Source: Rotaria sp. Silwood1 (lineage: Eukaryota; Rotifera; Eurotatoria; Philodinida; Philodinidae). Taken from it: a stretch of 64,000 nt of DNA. This document shows, one piece after another, positions 37,288 through 48,115 of the stretch (its first letter is position 1; every line of letters begins with the position of its first letter). The DNA lies in contig CAJNOP010000508.1 in NCBI GenBank assembly GCA_905250075.1, positions 56,779-120,778 on the forward strand, written 5' to 3'. Both the position numbers and the translations under genes were made by a program. The notes under the pieces are model-generated. The model was not told where the DNA came from and did no database searches. It worked only from the letters and a program-made list of their open reading frames with translations.

Positions 37288-37562
37288 GGGGTGTCATTTA
37301 TCGTTTACTTTATAATAAATATAAATTATGAGAAATTTATATTTATTATAAATGTAAATTATTTTGTTGCAGAATTTACATTTACAAATAAATGTAAATT
37401 ATGATAATTTATAATTTACAAATAAATGTAAATTATCATAATTTACATTTATTCGTAAATGTAAATTCTGCAACAAAATAATTTACATTTATAATAAATG
37501 TGAATTACTTATCATTTAATTTACGCGTAAATTAAATAAAAGTAAATTTAAATCGACACCCC
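37288..37562. mobile_element. palindromic MITE A (GGGGTGTC ends)
   Basis: 275 bp, bounded by GGGGTGTC and GACACCCC. The interior is almost entirely palindromic, made of TTTACATTTATAATAAATGT-like modules. The left flank is telomere-like (GGTGGGTGTA). Confidence 0.75.
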
Positions 37563-37632
37563 AAGTAAAAGTACTCAACAATGTTATTCAAACAATTAGA
37601 ATGCTACCGCCATTGATTTTTGGTTGTGGTAT

Positions 37633-37877
37633 GGGGTGTCGATTTAAATTTACTTTTATTTAATTTACGCATAAATTAAATGATAAGAAATTTATATTTA
37701 TTATAAATGTAAATTATTTTGGTGCAAAATTTACATTTACGAATAAATGTAAATTATGATAATTAATCGTTAATGTAAAATTTGCACCAAAATAATTTAC
37801 ATTTATAATAAATATAAATTTCTTATCATTTAATTTACGCGTAAATTAAATGAAACGTAAATGTAAATTGACACCCC
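37633..37877. mobile_element. palindromic MITE B (GGGGTGTC ends)
   Basis: 245 bp with the same GGGGTGTC/GACACCCC ends and the same interior (AATTTACGC-TAAATTAAATGA near both ends). The arms match almost perfectly, suggesting recent origin. It sits 70 bp from MITE A. Confidence 0.8.
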
Positions 37878-37925
37878 TAGGTGGGTGTGAGATGGGTGCG
37901 GGTGTGCGTGTGGGTGTGGGTGAGT
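37878..37925 (+). repeat. G-rich telomere-like tract
   Basis: GGTGGGTGTGAGATGGGTGC, then GTGTGGGTGTGGGTGAG, without a facing C-rich arm. With the tract at 37266-37287 it flanks the two GGGGTGTC MITEs, so they may have inserted into one island. Confidence 0.65.
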
Positions 37926-38164
37926 CCATCCGGTTTATCGTTTCGATCGGAAACGATAACGAAAATTCCGCCATTTCTGCTAATCTATTCCAATGTACGT
38001 CTTAACTTCATAAAAGCAGATTGCCATATTTCAACTACCAATAATATTTCTTATACCAAATATAATTTCACAAGCATATATAACACTACACAGTCACTAC
38101 GTTTTATCTCATCATATATATATAGCAAAATATAAATATAGTAGCTTCTCTCATAACGTTAAAA

Positions 38165-38850
38165 TCTACACGTCATAATCATTACTTCCAAATCCATACG
38201 TCCTAATCTATACGTCCAGATCTATATGTCCTAATTTATACGTCCAAAACTATACGTCCTAAATTATACGTCCAGATTCATACGTCCCAATCTGTACGTT
38301 CAAATCTCTACCTTCAAATCTTTACGTCGTAATCTATGCATTCAAATCTAAACGTCCTAATCCACACGTCCTAATCCACACGTCCTAATCTATACGTCGT
38401 AATATATACGTCCTAATCCATACATCCAAATCTATACGTCGCTATCTGTACGTCCTAATCCATAGCTCCAAATCTATACACCCTAATCTATACGTCCTAA
38501 TCCATACGTTCAAATCCATACGTCCAAATCTATACGTCCAAATCTATACGTCGTTATCTCTACGTCCTAGTCTATACGTCCAAATCTATACATCCTAATC
38601 TATACGTCCTAATCTATACGTCGTAATCCATACGTCCAAATCCATACGTCCAAATCTCTACGTCCTAACCGTAAGTTCAAATCTATACGTCGTTATCTGT
38701 ACGTCCTAAACTATACGTCCTAATTCATACGTTCAAATCTATACATCCTAATCCATACGTCCAAATCCATACGTCCTAATCTATACGTCCAAATCTACAC
38801 GTCCTAATCCATGCGTCCAAATCTATACCTCGTTACCTGTACGTCCAATA
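38165..38850 (+). repeat. 14-bp minisatellite, forward array
   Basis: About 48 units of TACGTCCTAATCTA with variants TACGTCCAAATCTA and TACGTCGTTATCTG. The same unit appears inverted at 40325-40644. Confidence 0.85.
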
Positions 38851-38929
38851 GTGTCAAACTTGAAAGTTGAATTCAGTTATTGAACTAGAGTTCAATTATG
38901 CAACTTATGGTTTCAGATGGCCACTATTT

Positions 38930-39400
38930 CCAGATGCTACAGACATCACCTGGGAGGCTGCTAGCATCACCTAGTATGCTGCAAGCATCACCTTGGATGC
39001 TACTACCATCACGTGGGTTGCTAATGGCATCACCCGGGATCCTGCTAGCATTATATGGGCTGCTACTATTACCATATGGGATGCTACTAGCATCATATGG
39101 AATGCTATTACCATCAGCCGCGATCCTGATAGCATCATATGGGCTGCTACTGTCATCATATGGGCTGCTACTAGCATCATCTAGGATGCTACTGGCGTCA
39201 TATGGGATGCTACTATCATCATCTAGGACGCTACTAGCATCATATGGGATGCTACTGGCATCGTCTAGAATGCTGCTAGCATCATCGAGGATGCTACCAG
39301 TATCATCTAGAATGCTACTAGTATAACCTTGGATGCTACTAGCACAACCTCGGAAGCTGGCAGCATCACAGAGAATGCTGCTAGCATTCTTGGAGTGCTC
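38930..39400 (+). repeat. 21-bp satellite array
   Basis: About 22 units of the form GATGCTACTAGCATCATATGG, with internal symmetry (GCTA-TAGC). Because 21 is a multiple of three, the array stays open in several frames on both strands, making spurious LLLASYGM-like and SSIPYDA-like repeat proteins. Not treated as a gene. Confidence 0.8.
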
Positions 39401-39657
39401 GCGATATTGTGTACACAGAGACTTGTATGGGTCGCGGCTCTTCGGGGGGCGCTTCGCGCCGGCAAGTCGCGACGCTGAAATAAAAGGTGTGTTAGGTGAG
39501 CAAAAGCGCTTCCCCACTGAATATTCGCAGTTACGTAGACCCATGTTTTTAAAACCTGTCATCGAAGCAATATTTTAGGGTTTTGCTTTTCATACATCTT
39601 AAGGCTTGTAACTGATTCTTCGAAGAGAAGATGCAAGAAAGGGAAGGTAGAAAAAGG

Positions 39658-39824
39658 AGGGTGTGGCTGTGGGTGTGGGTGAGGGTGGGTGGGTGTGGGT
39701 GAGGGTGGGTGGATGTAGGTGTGGGTGTGGGTGAGTGTGGGTGTGGATGTAAGGTGGGTGGGGGTGGGGTGGCGATGATGACAATACACACACCCTCACC
39801 CATACCGGCACCGATACCCACACT
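39658..39824. repeat. head-to-head telomere-like island 8
   Basis: A G-rich arm of about 115 bp (AGGGTGTGGCTGTGGGTGTG onward), the loop CGATGATGACAAT, and a C-rich arm ACACACACCCTCACCCATAC to CCCACACT. Confidence 0.75.
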
Positions 39825-39837
39825 AGGCATTGCAAAG

Positions 39838-40245
39838 TAGTCCCGGTCCCGGTCCCGGTCCCGGCGGGACCGGGACCGGGACCAAAATTTTGACTTTTAC
39901 CGGGACCGGGACGGGACCGGGACTAAAATTTTACTTTTGCCGGGACCGGGACCAAAATTTTCAAGCTGGTCCCGGTATTATTTTTTATCAGAAACTCGAT
40001 TCTGCGTTAAGGTATTTCTTATATTTTTGTGATCAGAAATCTAAAAAAACAGCAATTTTCTTTACAATTCTGATAAAAATTTTCATCGATCCTCGTTTCA
40101 GTTTCGAGAATCGGAATTTTTTCACCATAAAACAATTTTTAACTGGCATTGAGTCCAGACCGGGACCGGGACCGGGACTGAAGAAAAATTTTGACCGGGA
40201 CCGGGACCGAGACTAAAGCATTTTTCACCGGGACCAAAAAAACTG
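39838..40245. repeat. GGTCCC/GGGACC hexamer palindrome
   Basis: Starts with four TCCCGG units that meet GGGACC units head-on at about 39863. Further GGGACC blocks follow at 39900-39950 and 40158-40245, around an AT-rich core of about 180 bp with a single GGTCCC near 39967. GC content far exceeds the surroundings. Confidence 0.75.
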
Positions 40246-40262
40246 ATTTTGCAGATGTCTAA

Positions 40263-40326
40263 CCCACACCTCACACCCCACACGAACACGCACACCGACA
40301 CGCACACGCACACGCACACCCACACG
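40263..40326 (-). repeat. C-rich telomere-like tract
   Basis: CCCACACCTCACACCCCACA, then CACGCACACGCACACC. A C-rich arm alone, directly joined to the inverted minisatellite. Confidence 0.65.
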
Positions 40327-40644
40327 TACAGATAACGACGTATAGATTTAGAGGTATGGATTAGGACGTATATATTTGGACGTACAGATTAGGACGTACA
40401 GATAAGGAGGTATAGATTTGGATGTATGGATTAGGACGTATGGATTAGAATGCATAGATTTGGACGCATAGATTAGGACGTACAGATAACGACGTATAGA
40501 TTTGGACGTATGGATTAGGACGGATAGATTAGAATGCATAGATTTGGACGTATAGATTAGCACGTATAGATTTGGACGTATAGATTAGGACGTACGGATA
40601 ACGACGTATAGATTTGGTCGTATGGATTAGGGTGTATAGATTGG
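40325..40644 (-). repeat. 14-bp minisatellite, inverted array
   Basis: About 22 units of TAGATTAGGACGTA/TAGATTTGGACGTA, the reverse complement of the array at 38165-38850. The two arrays are 1.5 kb apart and face each other. Confidence 0.85.
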
Positions 40645-40714
40645 AACATGCCGCGAAGGAAATCCGCATAGTAAATCATAATTTTATTTGCAATTTAGCT
40701 GTATCCCAGGTCAT

Positions 40715-40880
40715 TCAATCCGACCGGTAGATCCTACCGGAAACTGTCGGATCCGATATCGGATCACACCGGAATTCGTCGGATTCCCAACTAAATCCGA
40801 TCGGAACCCAACCGTATTTCACAGGATTCCTAACTAACGGATTCCGGACCGGATTACGTCGAAAAGAAACCAATCGGTTA
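40715..40880. repeat. GGATTCC/CCGGAT short-motif cluster
   Basis: Repeated CGGAT, GGATCC, ATTCC and ACCGG words in both orientations. Local GC is well above background. No unit length can be fixed. Confidence 0.5.
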
Positions 40881-41029
40881 CTGTAGCAACTGCTTGTCAG
40901 ATAATACCGTAACCACCAGGATCCTTTCACAGAGAAACGCCTGATAACGTAAGGTTTCGACAGAATACACTGGGATTTCATCAGAAGTTGGCTGAATCTG
41001 TTTCGATTGCACGAGGATTCAATCAATAT

Positions 41030-41465
41030 TTCATACAGATTTCATTCAAGCATTTTTAAAATTTCCAAACATTTACTAGAGATTTCTAAGAATTTTATCC
41101 AATTTTCCTCAAGATTTCTAAAGATTTTTCAAGGATTTCATCCGGATTTTTAAAGATTTCCCAAGGATTTCATCAAGATATATACAGATTTCTCAACCAT
41201 TTCATCGATATTTCTGAAGAATTCGCAAAAATTTCATCAAGATTTCTAAAGATTTTCCCAATGATTTCATCAAGATTTCTAACTATTTCTCAAGAATTTC
41301 ATTCAGATTTCCGAAGATTTCGCAAGGATTTCATCAAAATTTACAACGATTTTTCAAAGATTTCATCAAGATTTATAAAGATTTTCCAAGGATTGACTCG
41401 GAATTTTGTACAGATTTCGCCAGGATGTTATCAAAAATTCCTAAAGCTTGCACCAGGATGTCATC
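41030..41465 (+). repeat. degenerate tandem repeat of about 30-33 bp
   Basis: About 13 diverged copies of ATTTCATCAAGATTTCTAAA followed by GATTTCCCAAGG. A related inverted fragment may lie at 42050-42140. Confidence 0.7.
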
Positions 41466-41468
41466 AAG

Positions 41469-41701
41469 AGGGTGTGGGTGTGGCGTGTGGGTGTGGGAGG
41501 TGGGTGTGGGTGGTGTGGGTGTGGGGGTGTGGGTGTGGGTGTGGGTGTGGGTGGGGTGTGGGGTGTGTGTGTGTGTGTATGGGGTGTGGGTTGTGGTGTG
41601 TGAGTGTGGGTGTAGGTTTGGGTTTTGGTATGTGTCCATCGTTCATTTACACCCACATCCACACCCACACCCCACAGCCACACCCACCTACACCCACACT
41701 C
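41469..41701. repeat. head-to-head telomere-like island 9
   Basis: The longest G-rich arm of the window, about 160 bp starting AGGGTGTGGGTGTGG and including GTGTGGGTGTGGGTGTGGG. The loop is TATGTGTCCATCGTTCATTT, then the right arm ACACCCACATCCACACCCAC to the end. Confidence 0.8.
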
Positions 41702-41877
41702 CGCATAAATTCTATCCATAATTGTACTTGAAGTGAACTCATGTAAGCATTTATTTTCTTGAGCAGATTTTTTCGTACGAAAGTGAAACATGGCCCAAAC
41801 ATAATGAATTAATAAAAACAAAAGGTCGAATGACATTTTTCTGAGAAACTTTAAGATGAAGATGATTTTCAAGACTA

Positions 41878-42244
41878 CCCCCCCCCCTAGAGGAGTCGAC
41901 TTGCCAGACATATTAGAAGCCCCCTCATTTTAAAAACTTTTCGAAAGTTTTTTGGAAACTTTTATTTGTGTTTTCATAGTGAAACTTTAAAAATTACAAG
42001 GTTTTAAGGTAAAAATATACTAAATTCTTGCTTGTCAGTATTAAAATCTCGAAATTTCCTTGAAAATCCTGCGAAAATCCCGTAAAAACTCTGAAAGTCT
42101 CCTTAAGGCTTTTGAAAAACTTTGGTACCTGAAATCTTTGAAAAATCGTGGGACATAATAGAAGTTCCCTCCGAAAATTTTGAACGCTGGGCAGTTTAGA
42201 AGCCCCCGGGGGCTTCTATTATGGGGGGGGGGGGGGGGGGGGGG
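41878..42244. repeat. C-tract/G-tract bounded foldback
   Basis: Begins with 12-13 C and ends with a run of about 24 G. ATTAGAAGCCCCC near 41916 pairs with GGGGGCTTCTATTAT near 42200; a perfect palindrome AGAAGCCCCCGGGGGCTTCT lies at 42193-42212. No ORF. Confidence 0.6.
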
Positions 42245-42462
42245 TGAGGGGAAAACATAACTAATAGAGAAACTCAAATAGCACATATCGCTTCACACAC
42301 TAATTTATTTGCCATAAGATTTCAAGTCTTATGTTCCGATCATAATCATGAATATAGAAATTAAAAATCATATCTTAATACAGACTTTACTAACTCAAAA
42401 ACTCTTTACTTAATTTAGTAACAGAAAAATAAACTTGTTATATGAATTCATGCTAAATAGTT

Positions 42463-42548
42463 TAGGTATGGGTGTTGGTATATATATATGTTGATGTGAG
42501 TATGCATGAGGTTAAGTGAGACAGACACATTCACATCCACACCCATAT
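42463..42548. repeat. head-to-head telomere-like island 10 (degenerate)
   Basis: Left TAGGTATGGGTGTTGGTA, right CACATTCACATCCACACCCA. More diverged than the others, with a TATATATA loop. Confidence 0.6.
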
Positions 42549-43398
42549 CATATAATTTTTCATATTTCTGATTATTATATTAATTTTCAGTTTTATGCAG
42601 TCCAAATTCAAAACTTGGTAAAGAAATACTGGATCATGTTCAACAAGACTGAAACAAAAGTACTTTAAGCAGATGCAAAAGGTAAAGTCTACATGTTAGC
42701 AGCTGTTTATTTCATAGAAAAAGTGTTTTTATTCAAAATACAAAGGCAAGCGTTCATTCAACTCTTTTGTCAAGTAACTTGTTTACTGGAAAAACCACAT
42801 TACAAATAGTACCTGGTAATTCGTATGTAAAACAAATTCATTTGGTTTGCAGAAAAAAAAACAAGTTTACATGCATGGCAAATAAACTCGTCAAAAGTAG
42901 ACAAAGTAAAAGCATGCAATGGATCTTTTGAATAGCATCTATTAGAGAATAAAAATACATGGAAATCAATGACGAGGTATCGAAACATAAACAAAAGTCT
43001 TTTTTCTCCTGCTAAAAGTAGATGTTGAAACACTGCTTTGCGCAAAGATTTTTTTGTCGTCTTGCATCTTTGATTATTCATTGATATTGACAAGATTTGT
43101 GACATTGATGCATATTAACAGAATGAATGGTTTTGCCGCCAAGAGCATTTGAAAAGAAAAAAATTTGCTTCATAGGCAGGATGGTTAATGTATGACCTCA
43201 AAATCCAACTCTTACACAAAATGAAGGTTATTTCGTTTTCATCGATTTCTTTCAAACAATATGCATCGCAAACATCGAACAATTTCACAGCGTGCTGTAA
43301 TTGACTATTGATGTCTACGTTTGGAGTGTGACACGCAAAAGAGAAAGAAAAAGCAATGGAACTGAAAAGTTTTACTTTTTTTTTAATTCTTACTCGAC
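42549..43398. other. intergenic, no supported gene
   Basis: AT-rich; only chance ORFs. It contains the presumed promoter of the gene at 43399. Confidence 0.4.
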
Positions 43399-44386
43399 AT
43401 GGATACGAAAGAGTCCGACGAGTGGGACACTGGTAACGTATGCAGCTTTGGTAGCTTTTTATTATGTTTGGGTATGCTTGGTATGGTTTTTGGGATGACT
43501 CTCTATTTTATATTTCCGAGAGAAGAATATTATAAACAAAATAATTGTCACGTGTTAACAATTGGTTATAAAAAAGACATATGCAGACCAAGCCGCTCTT
43601 CAGGATCTGACTGCTATTGTGTCGTGTGGGAAGTGCAACACATAGTAAAAACAACAATCAATGCCACCATCGAAGGTATAAAATATCGATATCGAGACGA
43701 CGCTATGAACAATATAGGCGAATATAGGGTAAATACTAGATTGGTTAATGGAAAATAGTGTTATGAATAATGACTCAGTTCTAAAATCATAGAGTAAAAT
43801 AGATTTAGCTCTGGTAACGCTCGTTTTGATTCATCTCGTAACATAGAAGAGTAATGACAGATATTATTGAGTCATTCTCTATGAAATGAAGAAGGCTTCT
43901 GATAAGAAACCAGCTGACTGATTTGAAAGAACAGTGTTCCGATTTTCTTAGGCACAAACAGATACAATATGTTGTATTCAATGAACGCTATTCTGACTTT
44001 TAAGAACACAAACAACACTCACTACTTTTGAAAGTTTAATTTTCTCAGCAGAAAAGAGTGGATGAGAATTAGGAATATTCAAACTAAGCCTTATAAATTA
44101 TTGACACATACACGAACTAAGAGAATGAAAAAGAGAATTTTTTTTAATATTTATGAAATATAAGAACCATCGGTTGTTTGCTTTTTAGATCAATAGCACA
44201 CGTTCATGTTGGTATGATTTACGTAAGCCAAGTCGTGTTCAATGGAAGCAACCAAATTCTAGAGACTCTCGAATCGTTATGAGTATTGGCAGTCTGTTTA
44301 TTGTATGTGGTGTCTTCTTGCAATGCCTTGCTTCTTATCGTGTTAAGAAACAGTTGTCAGACACTTATAAGACTGTGTCTTACTAA
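43399..44386 (+). CDS. two-TM cysteine-rich membrane protein (2 exons)
   Basis: Exon 1 43399-43728 (MDTKESDEWDTGNVCSFG...GEYR, donor GTAAAT) and exon 2 44189-44386 (INSTRSCWYDLRKPSRVQWK... TAA, acceptor TTTTTAG) give 175 aa. A short acidic N-terminus is followed by a membrane helix (LLCLGMLGMVFGMTLYFIF), about 95 external residues with six or more cysteines and N-x-T/S sites (INAT, INST), then a second helix (IGSLFIVCGVFLQCLA) and a short tail. This is the topology of BK-channel beta subunits, but I see no diagnostic sequence match, so the function stays open. The 460-bp intron is long for this genome. Confidence 0.65.
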
Positions 44387-44979
44387 TTTCGAACATTTTA
44401 ACATTGATTACTTGAGCATATTATGTTAACGTCAATGTTTATACCTATTTCTCAAAAACTACAGTGTTCAAAAGAGAACTATTCATTCGTCTAATCAAAA
44501 CTTATCTGCCATCCTATGAACTGATTATATAACATTAAAAAAAACACTCATTTATTTCAAACATATCTCTTTTTCGTATTGTTCATGATAATTTCAAGAT
44601 ATTTCACTTATAAATACATTTTAATGAGGGAATGTTCAACTTTCTGAGCTGCCTCACGTGATTTTTACAGAATATCAATAGCTAGCTAGAATCAAGAGAT
44701 GAATAGTAGGTTCTATCTAGAAGACTAATGTTCATGGAGAGACATCTCAAGGTACTTCTAGCAGTATTAAGATCTAGTTTGATATGGATGCAATGGTGGG
44801 AGCCTGTAAGTAAGCGAAAATTTTAATTGAATTTTAGTCTTCAACGTATCTGTTGCTGTTTCAAATCATACATGTTGCATTTTTTCAATCGTTTTATGAG
44901 TTCTTTTTGATTTTTCAATAATCCAAAGCAATAAATTCTTTTAAAAAGTATCTTTTAGATGTCATTATTGAACAAAGAC

Positions 44980-47187
44980 TAATTTATTTGACAAAATTTT
45001 CTTCAAAAAACGAGTTGTTATTTCAAAAGATTTTGATCGTAGTCTTTTACTTGTTGCACAAAGTATCCAATATTATATTGAAGAAGGTTCTTGTCGTACT
45101 CAATTACTTAATCCAGGATTATTTCAATTATCATTTAATAAAACTAATTCAATGATAGTTCATGTCGATTCAAAAGTAATTAATTTTTTTTTAGATATAG
45201 ATTGACATTTGTGGAACATTTCTTGATGATCATTGTTGTAATGTCATAAGATCTTGTGGTAAACTTCACTTATGTCACAAATTAGGTTATTATACAATAC
45301 GAAATTGTTGTTATCCACATGATTTTATTTCTGATAAAAATCGAAAAATAGTTGAACAAAGGAATTGTCAAGATATTAATTCTCAATTAATTATTAACTT
45401 AATTCGTTTAAAACAAAGTTTAACTTGTTCAAAATCTTTTACAAGTACTCGAAAATGTTTAAATTAGAAACAAAAATTAATAGAAAAAGATGATACAAGT
45501 TCTCCATCGTTAAATCTTGCACCGTATACGGAAATAACTGAAATGCTTTTAAATGTAGAAAGAAAATGAAAATGAATTTTTTCATCGAGGAACTATTGAA
45601 TTCAAACGCGATAATGATGATAAAAAATTTCTTTTTTTTTCTTTACATAGAAACCGATTTGTTTTGTTTTAGATGTTGAGAAATTACTCGTTCTATCGAT
45701 TCTTACTTGTGATAATATTGATATTAAATCTAAACGTATAAATCAAATAATCAATCGTCCAAGTTTTATATTAAAAATATAAATTAATGATAAACAAGAA
45801 CGAATAACTTTGAAGTCGAGATAGATTGTATATTGCTTTATTGTTGAAAATAATGTTTTTTATGCAACTCTTGATCGTTCAATAATGAATGAATAAGTTT
45901 TGTCTGTTCAATGTAATGACGAAATCGGTAAAGATTTCTTTTCTTCTTTACATATATTGTTTATTCAATAGAATTCGATAAAGTTTGTCGACAATATGAA
46001 CTACAATTACAAACCGAAGATCTATTATTATTATAAATATGATACTGTTAAAATTCACTATCTTGATACAGATACAATAATAAAATATAATGATATTGAA
46101 CATATCTTACGATTTATTCGAAAAAATGTTTTTACATTTCAATTAACAGATGAAAACTATGCCGAAATGAAATTTATAAATGTTGATGGTAAGATATCAT
46201 CTAAATAAAATTTTAAATTTCTAACAGATTAAAAAAGTGAATATTTTTCTTTTATTCCAGCTTTTAAAGATTGAATGTTAACTGTCGAAATGATAAAGAC
46301 GATATATGATATTACAATTATTTCAGTTGTTGATAATGTCGAAAATAACATTGCTTCAGCACAAAGTATCCCATTTAATATCGATAAACCGCATTCAACT
46401 ACTATTAAACTCCATATTGGATGGATTATGATTGCTGTTTATCCTATCTTTAAAGTCGAATATAAAGATTAGATCTGTAATTATTAACGATTCTCTTTTT
46501 TTCTATAAGTTAACCTCTTCATCTATTTTCAGATGATTAGCTTGGTGATAAAAGAGGTGTAAATGATGATGAAGTAATTTTATACGGATGATTACCATCT
46601 TGTCCAATAAATGAATTAATTTTTAAAAATAAAATATAAAAATATTTCATGATGTTAAACGATCTCATGTAAATATTCTTCGAGATAATTCAACTATTAT
46701 TGCATTTATATGAACTCATATAAATGATTATAGGGTAGCAGCTAAATCACATAATTTTCATGAATTAAAAAGAAAACTTTTTCCGAAAATAAATTACCAT
46801 CATCAACCAGAACATACTGATTTACCAATTAATTCGCAACTGAATGACAAATGAGTCTCATCTCAGAATATGAATATAATATTTTATTTTCATCTATAGA
46901 TTATCATCAACTCTTCTGTTAAAGCAAGAGATAATCAAATAGTATGTCTTTAATATATCTAATATATAACATAAACTCATATTTTTATTTTTCATCTCGA
47001 TCTACTAGTCTTTCATATATATTTCCTGCCACTTCTTCTTGTATTTATGCAGTTACAATGCCAGAACAGAAGAGTATGTTCTCAATAAATACATTCCAAG
47101 ATCGTTTACAACAATATCTAAATGAAACATTAGTGTATTCATTCACTAAGCTTTCATATTATATGATACAGACGCAAAACTTCTGAT
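44980..47187 (+). pseudogene. decayed CCCH zinc-finger / Tudor-like gene
   Basis: Protein-like fragments in changing frames, broken by stops. About 45005-45176 reads KRVVISKDFDRSLLLVAQSI. About 45211-45330 reads ICGTFLDDHCCNVIRSCGKL, then HLCHKLGYYTIRNCCYPHDF, spaced like the CCCH fingers of PARP12/13-type proteins. About 45990-46200 has VKIHYLDTDTIIKYNDIEHI, similar to a Tudor strand-turn. About 46725-46800 reads RVAAKSHNFHELKRKLF. About 47025-47110 reads FPATSSCIYAVTMPEQKSMF. Remnants of introns (TTTTTTTAG near 45190 and 46260) are visible. Many in-frame stops (for example in the 45470, 46615 and 46850 areas) make this a pseudogene. Confidence 0.5.
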
Positions 47188-48115
47188 TTTCGTGTACAAA
47201 AACAAAAAAAAACAATCGTCCAGCAGAAAAAAGTTTTGGAATATATATATAATAATTAACATAAAAATTATCAAACAAATTATGACTAGATAGAATTCAG
47301 TAGTCTATACATTTGCCTTTAACTGCAATGCATTCTTGAATTCTGTGTGACTTCCAAAATACTAGTTGGTCACATAATTCTGGTTTTATTGATAACCATG
47401 TACATATATCGCAGAACTTTTTTCTCCTGAACGATTTTTGTTCTTTTTGTTTTTATTCATGCAAATCAAAATTTTTGCTTCCGTACAGTATAATATAAAA
47501 TCATCATATATAAATACAGTTTAATTCGAATGAAATATAAAATTTTGAGAAGCCATTCTTGAGTGTCAGAGTTTTTTTTGTGTAGCCTGTATTCTTTTTT
47601 TTTTCGATACATTCACGATATGTTTTTATTACAAAATTATAAAAGGCTATTTCAATCTCAACTAAATTCTAAACTTACTAGTGACATCGTCGTCAGAAAT
47701 AGAAATCAGATACTAGGCGATTTGACGGATCTATCGGCCATTAGATCTGTCTACACAAAAACAAAAATCGAACGGTTGCATTACCATCACTAAATGCAGC
47801 TTTGCTATTCGACCCGAAGCGGCCTCTAAGAGCTGAATGACAGTAATCAATATCATTATCAATAGGGTATCGATAACGTGTGAGTCGATGTTCGTGAATG
47901 AGCAGTCGTAGCAAAAGAAGTCTCGCTTTTCCTACACTCAATCACACGTATGTCTTGGATAGAAGATCTACTTGAGCACTAATCAATAAACTAAATGAAG
48001 ACTATCATACATGTCTCGCTATTATAAAAATTGAAAGTTATATACAAATGGCAGCATTTCACTTCGCACAAAAGAAGCTTGTGTACACAGAGCATCTCCT
48101 CGTTTAGAAGTGTCA
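47188..48115. other. intergenic, no supported gene
   Basis: 3' side of the ankyrin-ART gene. Only short ORFs. Confidence 0.4.

Noticed and set aside
38924..39562. 212-codon minus-strand frame with SSIPYDA-like repeats
   Set aside because: The 21-bp satellite keeps all frames open by its period; the plus strand has an equally open frame.
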